Under the pieces are notes generated by a model, which saw only the letters and a program-made list of their open reading frames with translations, was not told the DNA's origin and did not search any database. The translations under genes and the position numbers were made by a program. A stretch of DNA of 64,000 nucleotides from the NCBI GenBank assembly GCA_023402395.1, contig JAEYGI010000040.1, positions 806,001-870,000 on the forward strand. The letters run 5' to 3'. This document shows, piece by piece, positions 1 to 8,665 of this stretch (position 1 is the stretch's first letter; each line of letters opens with the position of its first letter). This stretch comes from Bacillota bacterium (GTDB taxonomy: Bacteria > Bacillota > UBA4882 > UBA8346).

Positions 1-1
1 A

Positions 2-1492
2 ATTTATGGCGTAGCAATGCAGGGATATGTCTCAAGAAAGGCGGTGGTTGAATTGCCCGGTAACATCATTACCGAATCAATGATCCGGATGATGGACAAC
101 CCGGAACGAATCGTAATCAGCCAAATTGATGATACGGATGTTTTCACCAAATTTTCCGATAAGATTATCGCTCTCTCCGACGGCTGGACCGCGGGACCGG
201 TGGCCGCGGTGCTGCGTGGCGGGGTTAATGCCAAAGCGGTTCTGGAATTATTAAGCGAGTGCGGCGTCAAGGAAGTTGTCATTTACCATCTCGAAGAGAA
301 AGTGAACGATATTGAGGACATTTTTCTGTCGACCGTCGTCTCCGAAGCCCACCGGCTCTTTGATCAAGTGAGTATCTTTTGGCGGCATGAAGCTTCCATA
401 TTCGAATTGATCAAGAATATCGGCGGCGATTTTGCCATGCTGTTTTTTGGGGCGCCGCTGGCCCGTTCGGAAGTGAAGCCCTTTTACCAAAAGATTAAAA
501 CGGTTTTCCCCGGAAAAGTGGCTTTTGTCAGGGGGCCGATGGCTGAAATCGAACTATCGGGAGGCGACGAAATTTTCAAATGGGTGCGGGAGCGGACCTA
601 TAACGCCTCGGATTTTTCCATCCCGTCACTGCTACGGAATCGAAAGAAACAGCAGGATTTGCGGGTTGACGTCATTTTACCCAGTCTGAACGAGGAAAAA
701 ACTATCGCCAAAGTGATTGAAACCGCCCTGGAGGTCAAAGAAACCGGAATCATTGATCAAGTCATTTTGATCGATTCAAACTCCTCCGATAATACGGTAA
801 AAATCGCCAGGGAATATGGCATTCCGATTTATCTCCATCCGGAGATCCGCCCGGATCTGGGCCGCTATCACGGCAAAGGAGAGGCGATGTTTAAAAGCGG
901 CTTGGTGAGCCAAGCCGATATCCTGGCCTGGGTGGACACGGATATCGAAAACATTACTCCTAGTTTCTTTTATGGGCTGCTGGGACCGATGCTGACCGAT
1001 CCGCAGATCAAATTCGTAAAAGGATATTTCAGCCGGCCGGTCCGGGTCGAAGCGACCGGAGTGGAACTGGGCGGCGGCAGGGTTACTGAGATTCTCGCCA
1101 GGCCGTGGCTTAATATTCACATGCCGAAACTGTCCGGTTTCATTCAGCCGTTGGCGGGAACCGTGGCGATTTACCGTGACTTGTTTCAATCGATGCGCGT
1201 TCCCACTAATTACGGAGTAGAGATCGCCATGCTGATCCAGGCGGTTGAAGCCAACGGATTGTGGTCAACCTGCCAGGTCAATTTGGGGGAGGTAATTCAT
1301 CGCTCCAAAGATGTCCAGGGATTGAGCGAAATGTCCTATCAGATACTGCAAGTATTGGATGCGATGACGGCCGATCCACCCATCCAGAACTCGTCTTTGC
1401 GGCGGGTATTGACTGCCCAGGGGCATTTCGAGTTGAGTATCAAGCGGTTTCACACCAATTGGCGAAGTTTTGAGGGGATAGTCGTCGGATAG
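2..1492 (+). CDS. Glucosyl-3-phosphoglycerate synthase-like glycosyltransferase (GT81), 5'-partial
   Basis: The frame is open from base 2 and the first ATG (17) has no ribosome site, so the true start probably lies before the window. Counting from that ATG, residues about 216-491 match the GT81 family: the fold start VILPSLNEE, a DTD metal motif at 307-309, the GKGEA segment and the signature GGGRVTE near 352, then the conserved QPLAG and YGVEI segments. Such enzymes transfer glucose from a nucleotide sugar to 3-phosphoglycerate, the first step to glucosylglycerate, a compatible solute. Residues 1-205 form an alternating beta/alpha region I do not recognise; the family is usually only about 300-400 residues. 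No phosphatase partner gene is next to it. The substrate is inferred from the family. Confidence 0.8.
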   Translation: MYGVAMQGYVSRKAVVELPGNIITESMIRMMDNPERIVISQIDDTDVFTKFSDKIIALSDGWTAGPVAAVLRGGVNAKAVLELLSECGVKEVVIYHLEEKVNDIEDIFLSTVVSEAHRLFDQVSIFWRHEASIFELIKNIGGDFAMLFFGAPLARSEVKPFYQKIKTVFPGKVAFVRGPMAEIELSGGDEIFKWVRERTYNASDFSIPSLLRNRKKQQDLRVDVILPSLNEEKTIAKVIETALEVKETGIIDQVILIDSNSSDNTVKIAREYGIPIYLHPEIRPDLGRYHGKGEAMFKSGLVSQADILAWVDTDIENITPSFFYGLLGPMLTDPQIKFVKGYFSRPVRVEATGVELGGGRVTEILARPWLNIHMPKLSGFIQPLAGTVAIYRDLFQSMRVPTNYGVEIAMLIQAVEANGLWSTCQVNLGEVIHRSKDVQGLSEMSYQILQVLDAMTADPPIQNSSLRRVLTAQGHFELSIKRFHTNWRSFEGIVVG

Positions 1493-1637
1493 CCGCGCGC
1501 GCCGGTGATGCTGCATGGAAAGAAACGGTTGTCCTCTTGAATAAAAAATATTCCAGGACAGCAGGATATTCAAATTAAGCGCCAAATATATCAGAAGGCT
1601 GAATTTTTTGATCCGGCCGGTCAACGGGTGAACTGCA

Positions 1638-2669
1638 TTGAATACGACGATCATCTCCATCGAAAGCAATAGTTCGGGCCAGCTCCTACCGGCGGCGGAC
1701 TCGCTGCGAAACGGGGGATTGGTGGCTTTTCCCACCGAAACCGTTTATGGCCTGGGAGCTGTCTTCAATAATGAAGCAGCCGTCAGAAATATTTTCGCGG
1801 TAAAGGGGCGGCCGGCCGACAATCCCTTGATTGTTCATATCTGGAATCGCGATCAACTCGTCAGTCTGACCGAGCGGATTGCGACACCCGCCGAGAAGCT
1901 TATGGAACAGTTCTGGCCCGGGCCGCTGACCTTGATCCTTCCGAAGCGGCCGGAAGTACCGGATATCGTCACTGCCGGCCTGGACACGGTTGCGGTCCGG
2001 ATGCCGTCGCATCCGGTGGCCCGGGAGCTACTGCGGCTCACCGGACTGCCGGTGGCCGCGCCTAGCGCCAATTTATCGGGTAGGCCCAGTCCGACCAAGG
2101 GTTCCCATGTTGTCGAAGACTTGAACGGAAAGATCGATTTTATTGTGGAGGCCGGGCCCTGCCAGGCCGGGATCGAATCAACGGTCCTGGTTTTGGAGCC
2201 CAAACCGGTGATCTTGCGTCCCGGCTCAGTGACCCGGGAGATGCTTGAAGCGGCTCTCGGCGAGCCGGTCGAACTCCCCGAAGCGGGCGAGGTGGGCCGG
2301 CCTCAAGCGCCGGGAATGAAATACCGGCATTACGCTCCTCAAGCTCCGGTTCTGCTGTTCGAGGGTGATCCAGAAGGGATTGTAAGCGAGATCAATCGCC
2401 GACTTCAAGAAAAATCTCCCGTCCTCCGGGCCGTGGTGCTAAGCGCCACCGAAAATATCGGCCGTTATCGAAATGAATGGGTGCTTGACCTTGGCCCCCG
2501 TGATCACCCGGAAACGGCGGCGATTCGTCTCTATGATCTGCTGCGCTTCTGCGATCAGTTGAATGCCGATCTGATTTATATTGAAGGAATGTCGGAATGG
2601 GGCGTGGGGTTGGCGGTATCCAATCGTTTACGCAAAGCTGCGGGAGGGAAGATCATTCATGTCTCGTAA
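1638..2669 (+). CDS. sua5: L-threonylcarbamoyladenylate synthase (Sua5/YwlC)
   Basis: This protein makes threonylcarbamoyl-AMP from threonine, bicarbonate and ATP, the first step of t6A modification at tRNA position 37. The YrdC domain fills residues about 15-205, with PTETVYGLG near 32-40 and KGRP further on. The linker PGMKYRHYAP near 222 leads into the C-terminal Sua5 domain, so this is the long Sua5 form (343 residues) and not the short YrdC form. The start is TTG, preceded by a weak GGGTGA. Its place ahead of a YwlE-type phosphatase and upp is the usual Bacillota order. The downstream lipoprotein gene overlaps its end by 11 bases. Confidence 0.93.
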   Translation: MNTTIISIESNSSGQLLPAADSLRNGGLVAFPTETVYGLGAVFNNEAAVRNIFAVKGRPADNPLIVHIWNRDQLVSLTERIATPAEKLMEQFWPGPLTLILPKRPEVPDIVTAGLDTVAVRMPSHPVARELLRLTGLPVAAPSANLSGRPSPTKGSHVVEDLNGKIDFIVEAGPCQAGIESTVLVLEPKPVILRPGSVTREMLEAALGEPVELPEAGEVGRPQAPGMKYRHYAPQAPVLLFEGDPEGIVSEINRRLQEKSPVLRAVVLSATENIGRYRNEWVLDLGPRDHPETAAIRLYDLLRFCDQLNADLIYIEGMSEWGVGLAVSNRLRKAAGGKIIHVS

Positions 2670-3402
2670 ATGGCTGTTCATAGCCGCGCTGATAGGGCTG
2701 ATAGGATTGATTTTCGGCTGTTCGGGGATGGGGTCCGCCGAAGAATTTTCGTTGCGCGTCGGTGAAACCCTGGTATATAAGGTGATGGCCAAATCTATCA
2801 TTCATGGCGCTGATCAAACCGTTAAGGTGGTTTCCAAAGGAAATTACCGGAACCGGGAGACTTATAACATCCATTTGACCATGAGCACCGTTGGATTGGT
2901 TCGGGAAATTACCAGATATTCGGAGAAAGAAGACTTGGTCCTGGACGCAGAGGGGATGTATCCTTGGTATATCCGGCACGAGATAATGGATGGGGACAAT
3001 ATCGAAATTGAAGAAGTCACTTTCAATTATTCCAAGGGCGTCGCGGTGCGGATCCATTCTGAAAATAACGGACCAAAAACCCGAACCGAGATCAAGTTGC
3101 CGGGTTTCGTTCAAGACGGAGTATCGTTGCAGTATTATCTCCGCAAAGCCAATTTAAACCCCGGCGCAAATCAGATTTATTTCTATTCCAACGGTAAAGT
3201 TGAACCGGTTTATTTTAACTTGTCCGAGGGAATTAAACCTTTAAAGCTTGAATGCGGAACATTCGATCAGTACCTGTTGCTGAATGATCCGGCTAGTAAA
3301 TTCACGGTCATGATTGCTAAGGATCAAAACCGCTATCCCTTGGTCATTCAGAAGATTGCCAAGTTTGGCAAAGTGGAAGCACGTTTGATCCAGATTGACT
3401 AA
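2659..3402 (+). CDS. DUF3108-like lipoprotein
   Basis: I start this at ATG 2659, inside the end of sua5, because GGGAGGGAAG sits just upstream and the protein then begins MSRKWLFIA, a clean export signal. The signal ends in a lipobox-like LIFGC, so the protein is probably a lipoprotein of about 247 residues. The mature part begins FSLRVGETLVYKV and continues as alternating beta strands, the pattern of DUF3108 proteins. Those are envelope proteins of unknown biochemical function. No catalytic motif is visible. Translational coupling to sua5 is likely from the 11-base overlap. Longer in-frame starts exist inside sua5 but lose the signal peptide. Confidence 0.75.
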   Translation: MSRKWLFIAALIGLIGLIFGCSGMGSAEEFSLRVGETLVYKVMAKSIIHGADQTVKVVSKGNYRNRETYNIHLTMSTVGLVREITRYSEKEDLVLDAEGMYPWYIRHEIMDGDNIEIEEVTFNYSKGVAVRIHSENNGPKTRTEIKLPGFVQDGVSLQYYLRKANLNPGANQIYFYSNGKVEPVYFNLSEGIKPLKLECGTFDQYLLLNDPASKFTVMIAKDQNRYPLVIQKIAKFGKVEARLIQID

Positions 3403-3596
3403 TTAAGATACTTGGCTTTGCCCATCATTTCGAGCCTTTGGGCCAGCAGTTTGGTTTGGTTTCCACAACAGCCGCAAACCCAGATTAACTGCTGCCGATA
3501 GGCGATTGCTTCAAAGATTCGGTTATTGTGGCATTCCGGACATGCAAACCGGAAATAATCAGTGGTGAGTTCCTTTTGTTCTTGAATTTCAATCAA
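3399..3596 (-). CDS. Small zinc-ribbon-like protein
   Basis: A 65-residue reading frame on the minus strand with two Cys pairs, CPEC at 19-22 and CGCC near 41-44, spaced as in a small zinc ribbon. The start is TTG with GGGGA about nine bases upstream. Its stop overlaps the stop of the convergent lipoprotein gene by four bases. There is no catalytic domain, so a structural or nucleic-acid-binding zinc protein is the most that can be said. The Cys pairs and ribosome site make it more than a chance frame, but I do not recognise a named family. Confidence 0.5.
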   Translation of the reverse strand: MIEIQEQKELTTDYFRFACPECHNNRIFEAIAYRQQLIWVCGCCGNQTKLLAQRLEMMGKAKYLN

Positions 3597-3764
3597 ATTT
3601 TTATCCCCGACAGGATTTTTACCGCTCGCGTTGAACTATTAACCGGTTTTATTAACATCATAAGCCAGCTCTTTATTAGTGATAATATATATGCCCAAAA
3701 GTTATTTTTTTATTAATCAGCTTTTGCTTTCTCCATTGATGTTCTTGGGGATGACGCTTTTTTG

Positions 3765-3796
3765 AGAAGTTGATTGAATTTTATGATTCAACTTCT
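3765..3796. repeat. Inverted repeat upstream of the ywlE-like gene
   Basis: Nine-base arms AGAAGTTGA and TCAACTTCT are separated by 14 AT-rich bases. No T-run follows, so a terminator role is not clear. The arm resembles the AAGTTGAATT arm of the element at 56952-57032, which may be chance. Confidence 0.4.
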
Positions 3797-3851
3797 ATAG
3801 AGTAAAAATCATATCGCTTGAAAGAATCGGAACGGGGAGAATAGCCCAGAA

Positions 3852-4565
3852 ATGATTAAGCGGGTACTTTTCGTATGCACCGGAAACACCTGCCGGAGCA
3901 GCATGGCTGAAGCTTTGCTTCGCAAAATGTTGGTTGAAGATCTCGGCGAAAAAGCAGCCACGATCCAAGTGGTTTCCGCCGGAACCGGGGCTGTCAACGG
4001 CGAAATCGCTTCCCCCAATGCGATTGAAGTCATGGATCGCGAGGGAATTGATCTCCGAACGCATCGCTCCCGGAAACTTTCGGCGGAATTGGTGAATATC
4101 GCCGATCTGGTTTTAACCATGACCCTTGAGCAAAAGATGGAGGTTTTACGGTTGATGCCTTCAGCTTCGGGAAAAGTATTTACCCTTGCTGAATTCGCTG
4201 AGGGGGTTCGTGAGTTGGAAAGCCTGATCGATCGCGCCGAATATTTGCGTCGGGTTTTGGATCAAAAGCGAAATCGTTTCCTTGAGCGGGAAGGTTCAAA
4301 ACTCGAAGAACTTCGCCGGCGCAATCTGGAGTTGAGCCGTCAGATGCGCGCTTTGGATGAAGAGTTACGCAAGCTTGAACAACAGATGGAACAGGAAGTC
4401 CTGGCCGAAAAACGCGATCTGGAATTGGTTCAGGCCAAATTAAGAGAGTTGGAAATTCCCGACCCCTATGGCATGAATCTTGACGCCTATAAATTGTGTG
4501 CTGCGCAGATCAAAGAAAAATTGAAAGTGGTGGTTGACCGGATCAAAGAATCATTGCAGGAATGA
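3852..4565 (+). CDS. YwlE-type low-molecular-weight phosphatase with coiled-coil insertion
   Basis: The N-terminus has the LMW phosphatase loop VCTGNTCRS, with nucleophile Cys9 and Arg15. Thr13 matches the Thr that gives Bacillus YwlE its preference for phospho-arginine, so a protein-arginine phosphatase is the best guess. The C-terminus has the general-acid loop DPYG (Asp204) and the usual last helix. Between them, about residues 118-200, is a highly charged heptad-like helical segment that ordinary family members (about 150 residues) lack; total length is 237. Position between sua5 and upp fits ywlE. The insert should form a coiled coil beside the active site and may bind a partner or dimerise the enzyme (inference). 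Confidence 0.85.
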   Translation: MIKRVLFVCTGNTCRSSMAEALLRKMLVEDLGEKAATIQVVSAGTGAVNGEIASPNAIEVMDREGIDLRTHRSRKLSAELVNIADLVLTMTLEQKMEVLRLMPSASGKVFTLAEFAEGVRELESLIDRAEYLRRVLDQKRNRFLEREGSKLEELRRRNLELSRQMRALDEELRKLEQQMEQEVLAEKRDLELVQAKLRELEIPDPYGMNLDAYKLCAAQIKEKLKVVVDRIKESLQE

Positions 4566-4640
4566 AATTGCCAGGAAACGGCAACTAAAAAGCCAGAAAA
4601 AGCATCGCGTGAAACCGCGTTCTAACAAGGAGTGAAAACC

Positions 4641-5267
4641 ATGGCTGTACATGTAATAGATCATCCATTAATTCAACATAAATTATCGATTATCCGGGAT
4701 GTTAATACCGGTGCCAAGGAATTCCGGGAATTATTGGAAGAAGTCTCGATGCTAATGGCATATGAGTTCACCCGGAATTTCCCGTTGGAAGAAGTTGAAG
4801 TCGAGACTCCGGTGTCTACCGCGCGCTGCAAAGTGATTGCCGGGAAAAAAATCGCCGTCATCCCGATTCTAAGGGCGGGATTGGGAATGGTCAAGGGGAT
4901 CTTGAATTTGATCCCCACCGCGAAAGTGGGCCATATTGGGGTTTACCGTGATCCCGAGACCTTACAGCCCATTGAATATTATTGCAAGCTTCCCCCCGAT
5001 CTGAGTGAACGCGAGCTGATCTTGCTGGATCCGATGCTGGCCACCGGCGGGTCTGCAGTTGCCGGAATTCAATTTCTGAAACAACGGGGCGCCACACAAA
5101 TTCGGCTGGTAAACCTGATCGCAGCCCCGGAAGGGATCCAGAACGTACAGGCGAAGCACCCGGATGTGGATATTTATGTAGCTGCGGTCGACGACCGCTT
5201 AAACTCCCACGGGTACATCGTGCCGGGACTAGGAGACGCAGGCGACCGATTATTCGGGACCAAATAG
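4641..5267 (+). CDS. upp: Uracil phosphoribosyltransferase
   Basis: Converts uracil and PRPP to UMP in pyrimidine salvage. The PRPP-binding loop is visible as LLDPMLATGGSA, and the C-terminal DDRLNSHGYIVPGLGDAGD segment is the uracil-binding region. I chose ATG 4641 because AAGGAG ends eight bases before it; the GTG at 4632 overlaps that site. The resulting 208 residues is the standard length. It lies just before wecB and the ATP synthase operon, as in many Bacillota, and is followed immediately by a strong terminator. Confidence 0.97.
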   Translation: MAVHVIDHPLIQHKLSIIRDVNTGAKEFRELLEEVSMLMAYEFTRNFPLEEVEVETPVSTARCKVIAGKKIAVIPILRAGLGMVKGILNLIPTAKVGHIGVYRDPETLQPIEYYCKLPPDLSERELILLDPMLATGGSAVAGIQFLKQRGATQIRLVNLIAAPEGIQNVQAKHPDVDIYVAAVDDRLNSHGYIVPGLGDAGDRLFGTK

Positions 5268-5300
5268 AAAAGAAACCCGGCCGGGGCCGGGTTTCTTTTC
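5267..5300 (+). terminator. Rho-independent terminator of upp
   Basis: A near-perfect palindrome begins on the last base of the upp stop codon: 16-base arms (5267-5282 and 5285-5300) around a GG centre, GC-rich in the middle and T-rich at the 3' end. It should separate upp from wecB. Confidence 0.9.
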
Positions 5301-5316
5301 ATATATTCTGGAGAAT

Positions 5317-6522
5317 ATGAGATATGAGAAACGGAGAGATGGTAAAATAGAAACCAAACCAATCATCCGGAAAATTTTAATTGTATTCGGGACAAGGCCG
5401 GAAGCGATTAAGATGGCTCCGTTAGTTATCGCCTTGAGAAATACCACGGCCTTCACCGTTAAGACAATGGTAACCGCTCAACATCGGGAGATGCTTGATC
5501 AGGTTTTGACCCTTTTTGGAATCATTCCCGATTATGACCTCAATATCATGTCTCCCGGGCAAACCCTGACTGAAGTTACGGCCAGAGTGATGAGAGGACT
5601 GGAACCGATTTTAAGCCAAGAACCACCCGATTTGCTGATGGTTCACGGTGATACCACCACTACGTTCGCCGGAGCGTTGTCTGCATTTTACCATCGGATT
5701 AAAGTAGCTCATGTTGAGGCTGGCTTACGAACCGGTGATAAAGCGCAACCATTTCCGGAGGAGATGAACCGCCTCTTGACCGGACGCTTGGCGGACCTGC
5801 ATTTTGCTCCCACCGCTCAAGCCAAACAAAATTTACTGCTGGAAAATATCAATCCGGAATCCATTTATGTTACCGGAAATACGGTCATTGACGCTCTCCA
5901 TCATTGTCTGGGCCGGATTACAAATCGGCCTGACTCGGAACCGGGTTTCAAAACGATTTTGGTCACGGCACACCGCCGGGAAAATTGGGGTGAGCCGATG
6001 GAACGAATTGTTTGCGCACTGAAGCTCATTCTAGATAGCAATCCGGAGGTGCGGATGCTCATACCGGTCCATCGTAACCCCTTGGTACGAAAGATTTTCC
6101 AACAACTTTTAGGGAATAATCCGCGGGTGCGCTTGGAAGAGCCATTCGATTACCAAACGATGGTCTCGGCCATGTCCGAATCATATTTGGTGCTTACCGA
6201 CTCCGGCGGCATTCAGGAAGAAGCTCCCGCCCTTGGCAAACCGGTGCTGGTTTTGCGCGAAAAAACCGAACGTCCCGAAGCGGTAGAATTTGGAACCGTT
6301 AAATTGGTGGGAACCGATGTAACGGAAATCGTCAACGCCACTGCCAGGTTGCTTGCTGAGCCCGCGGAATATGAGATAATGGCCAAAGCGGTCAATCCGT
6401 ACGGAGATGGGAAGGCGGTAGCCAGGATCGTCCGGGCGTTGCTCCATTACTATGGTTTTGAAGCAGATAAGCCGCAAGATTTTAAACCTTTGTTAACAGC
6501 CAAAAACCTACTTCAATTTTAG
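5317..6522 (+). CDS. wecB: UDP-N-acetylglucosamine 2-epimerase (non-hydrolysing)
   Basis: Interconverts UDP-GlcNAc and UDP-ManNAc for wall or surface polysaccharide synthesis (wecB/mnaA family). The start motif FGTRPEAIKMAPL, the HGDTTT segment, HVEAGLRTGD and TDSGGIQEE are all present. Length is 401 residues, slightly long because about 23 residues precede the usual start. ATG 5317 has GGAG three bases upstream; no better in-frame start follows. It sits alone between the upp terminator and the ATP synthase operon, and no other sugar gene is adjacent. Confidence 0.95.
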   Translation: MRYEKRRDGKIETKPIIRKILIVFGTRPEAIKMAPLVIALRNTTAFTVKTMVTAQHREMLDQVLTLFGIIPDYDLNIMSPGQTLTEVTARVMRGLEPILSQEPPDLLMVHGDTTTTFAGALSAFYHRIKVAHVEAGLRTGDKAQPFPEEMNRLLTGRLADLHFAPTAQAKQNLLLENINPESIYVTGNTVIDALHHCLGRITNRPDSEPGFKTILVTAHRRENWGEPMERIVCALKLILDSNPEVRMLIPVHRNPLVRKIFQQLLGNNPRVRLEEPFDYQTMVSAMSESYLVLTDSGGIQEEAPALGKPVLVLREKTERPEAVEFGTVKLVGTDVTEIVNATARLLAEPAEYEIMAKAVNPYGDGKAVARIVRALLHYYGFEADKPQDFKPLLTAKNLLQF

Positions 6523-6577
6523 ACTATTTGTGATATTATTAACAGTATATCCTTTTGTCCTAGGACCGAGGAGGATT

Positions 6578-6808
6578 TTGCCAATCAAAGATCAAACCGG
6601 TAACCGTGAACTTTGGCGAAGTTTGGCCCTTTTCGGTTCGGCCAGCATCAATCTCGGGGTGATGGTGGCCGGTGGCTTTTACCTTGGACGCTTGCTGGAG
6701 ACCGCTTATCATTGGCCTAATATGAAAATTATGGGGGTATTGGCAGGCTTGATTTTGGGATTTTACGAAATGTTTTTGCTGGCGTATAAATCGAGCCGTA
6801 AAAAATGA
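6578..6808 (+). CDS. atpZ: AtpZ/AtpI-type ATP synthase accessory membrane protein
   Basis: A 76-residue protein with two membrane segments (about 14-36 and 46-67) and a basic C-terminus. It matches the AtpZ family that precedes ATP synthase operons and is thought to help assembly or Mg2+ supply. The start is TTG 6578, directly behind AGGAGG; the upstream ATG at 6530 has no ribosome site. Its stop overlaps the start of atpI (ATGA). First gene of the ten-gene atp operon. Confidence 0.75.
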   Translation: MPIKDQTGNRELWRSLALFGSASINLGVMVAGGFYLGRLLETAYHWPNMKIMGVLAGLILGFYEMFLLAYKSSRKK

Positions 6809-7176
6809 TGATCATTATGATCTTAGTTTCAATGATATCCAGCTTGGTTTGGTTATTTGTTTTAAATGGGCGTGGAGTCGCCGCTGCGATTATCCTCGGC
6901 TTGAACATGATAGCCGCTGACTATCTTTGGCAATGGCTGCGGATTCGATTTTCGAAGTCGACTTCCCGGTCGATTCTGTTAGTCATTTTGGGCGGGATGG
7001 CGATCCGCTTAATTAGTGTGATTGTATTTTTAAAATTGGCTGCCTTTTGGCTGACGCTTCATTCCGTTAATTTTTATATTTTTCTTTCTTTCTTTGGCGC
7101 CATTCCATTGTTGAGTTTGGTGGAAGCTCGCAAATTCAAACTGGAGATCGAAAAGGAACATGGAAGCCCACAATAG
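6805..7176 (+). CDS. atpI: ATP synthase subunit I
   Basis: A hydrophobic 123-residue protein with four predicted membrane segments and a charged tail. AtpI acts as a chaperone for assembly of the c-ring in several ATP synthases. Recognition rests on size, membrane layout and position, since the family is poorly conserved. It overlaps atpZ by four bases and atpB by 17, so the genes are translationally coupled. Confidence 0.75.
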   Translation: MMIIMILVSMISSLVWLFVLNGRGVAAAIILGLNMIAADYLWQWLRIRFSKSTSRSILLVILGGMAIRLISVIVFLKLAAFWLTLHSVNFYIFLSFFGAIPLLSLVEARKFKLEIEKEHGSPQ

Positions 7177-7831
7177 TAATATCATTCATTTGTTTGGTTT
7201 AGACATCAACTCAAAAATTACGCTCATGACGTGGGTCGTGATGTTGATTCTGATTGCCATCGCTTGGTTAAGTACGCGTAAACTAAGCTGGATACCCAAG
7301 GGGTGGCAAAATCTCATGGAATATGCCGTTGAGTTCATTGAGGGAATGGTGAAAGGCAGTCTCGGTGAGCACGGGATTAAGTATACTTATTTTTTTGGGT
7401 CGCTTTTCTTATTTATTTTTGTCGCAAATATGCTTGGACTGATACCTACCTTAGCTTCGCCGACCCGGGATGTCAACGTCACATTATGCTTGGCGGTTAT
7501 TTGGTCATTTTGGCTACAATATATCTCGATCCGGGAAAATGGCTTGTCCAATCACATAAAGCATTACTTTCAGCCATTTGCCCCTTTTGTTCTGATTCAC
7601 GTGATGGAGCTAATTACTCGCCCTTTAACACTTGCCTTGCGGCTATTCGGTAATATTTTCGCCGGAGAAATTCTACTGGAAATACTCTATGAGAACTTTC
7701 CCGTGCTGGCCCCGGCTGCCTGGTTGTTGATGAGCGTGGCGATTGGTGCGATCCAAGCCTATATCTTTACGGTTCTTAGCGTATCCTATACAGGTCTATC
7801 CGTGGCTCATGAGGATGATTCCAATCATTAA
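7160..7831 (+). CDS. atpB: F0F1 ATP synthase subunit a
   Basis: The stator channel of the F0 motor. The essential Arg is in the penultimate helix region LTLALRLFGN, followed by a last helix with the usual Gln in AIQAYIFTVL. Length 223 residues and five to six membrane segments are normal. It passes ions to and from the c subunit encoded next, so its half-channels must suit the unusual c-ring described there. Confidence 0.97.
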   Translation: MEAHNSNIIHLFGLDINSKITLMTWVVMLILIAIAWLSTRKLSWIPKGWQNLMEYAVEFIEGMVKGSLGEHGIKYTYFFGSLFLFIFVANMLGLIPTLASPTRDVNVTLCLAVIWSFWLQYISIRENGLSNHIKHYFQPFAPFVLIHVMELITRPLTLALRLFGNIFAGEILLEILYENFPVLAPAAWLLMSVAIGAIQAYIFTVLSVSYTGLSVAHEDDSNH

Positions 7832-7860
7832 ATAAATAAAAACTGCGGAGGTGTTTTTTC

Positions 7861-8094
7861 TTGGATCTGAATATGATCAAGGTAATTACGGTGGGAGCAA
7901 TTTGTGTGGTTGCAAGTTTCGCGGCCGCTACCTCTGATGCCAAAGTTATTTCCACCGCACTGGAGTGCATTGCCCGGCAGCCGGAGATGGAAAACCGGTT
8001 GTTCGTGTCGATGTTGATTGGCGTCGGCTTGTTGGAATCAATCCCGATTATCGCGGTGGTTATCGCATTCATGCTTATGGGTGGTATCCATTAA
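7861..8094 (+). CDS. atpE: F0F1 ATP synthase subunit c with two membrane carboxylates
   Basis: The 77-residue hairpin that forms the rotor ring. The loop ARQPE (38-42) and helix 2 with Glu59-Ser60 are clear. Helix 1 is unusual: the normal Gly-rich stretch is replaced by ASFAAATSDA, and Asp26 stands exactly 33 residues before Glu59, the spacing of Gln32 and Glu65 in the Na+-type Ilyobacter ring. An acid here is the arrangement described for the two-carboxylate Na+ rotor of Fusobacterium nucleatum. Ser60 matches the Na+ ligand Ser66, but the neighbouring Thr is Ile. The ion is therefore uncertain, with Na+ plausible. The start is TTG behind GGAGG. Confidence 0.95.
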   Translation: MDLNMIKVITVGAICVVASFAAATSDAKVISTALECIARQPEMENRLFVSMLIGVGLLESIPIIAVVIAFMLMGGIH

Positions 8095-8173
8095 TCGATC
8101 CACGAGATAAGTTTTTATGTCGAAATTTTAAGAACGTCAATGCCTATTGCGATATTATAGAGAGGTTTATACC

Positions 8174-8665
8174 ATGGAGCTTTCATTAGGAACTTTTATC
8201 CTGATGGGACTTAACTTTTTAATATTATTGGCGATTCTTTGGAAGATGCTTTACAAGCCACTCCAAGGCATGTTGGAGGAGCGACGGCGAAAGATCAGCG
8301 CTGATCTTTCCGAAGCGGAAAAATCACGCCAGAATTATGAACAATTAAGTCGTGAAGCCAAGGATATTTTGGAGAAAGCCCGCGCTGAATCATTTCAAAT
8401 CATTGAACGTTCTCGAAAAGAAGCGGAGAGGCTTAGGGAAGAAATCATGGCTCAAGCCCGTCAGGATGGCGACCAATTACGCGCGAAAAATCAAGCGGAG
8501 ATTGAGCGGGCTCAAAAAATTGCTCGTGATGAATTGCGCGAGGGTGTGGTTATTCTGGCTCTTTCCGCTACTGAGAAGTTGATCGGGGAACGAATGTCCA
8601 AAGATATCAACGATCTTTTGGTTCGGAGAGCGATTGAGCAGGTGGAGAAGGGAGCTGCCGGTTAA
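8174..8665 (+). CDS. atpF: F0F1 ATP synthase subunit b
   Basis: Peripheral stalk subunit: one N-terminal membrane helix (about 5-27), then a long charged helix that dimerises and holds F1 to F0. Length 163 residues is typical. ATG 8174 is chosen because AGAGAGG lies about eight bases upstream; an earlier in-frame ATG would add residues ahead of the membrane helix. The stop codon shares its last base with the atpH start. Confidence 0.95.
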   Translation: MELSLGTFILMGLNFLILLAILWKMLYKPLQGMLEERRRKISADLSEAEKSRQNYEQLSREAKDILEKARAESFQIIERSRKEAERLREEIMAQARQDGDQLRAKNQAEIERAQKIARDELREGVVILALSATEKLIGERMSKDINDLLVRRAIEQVEKGAAG

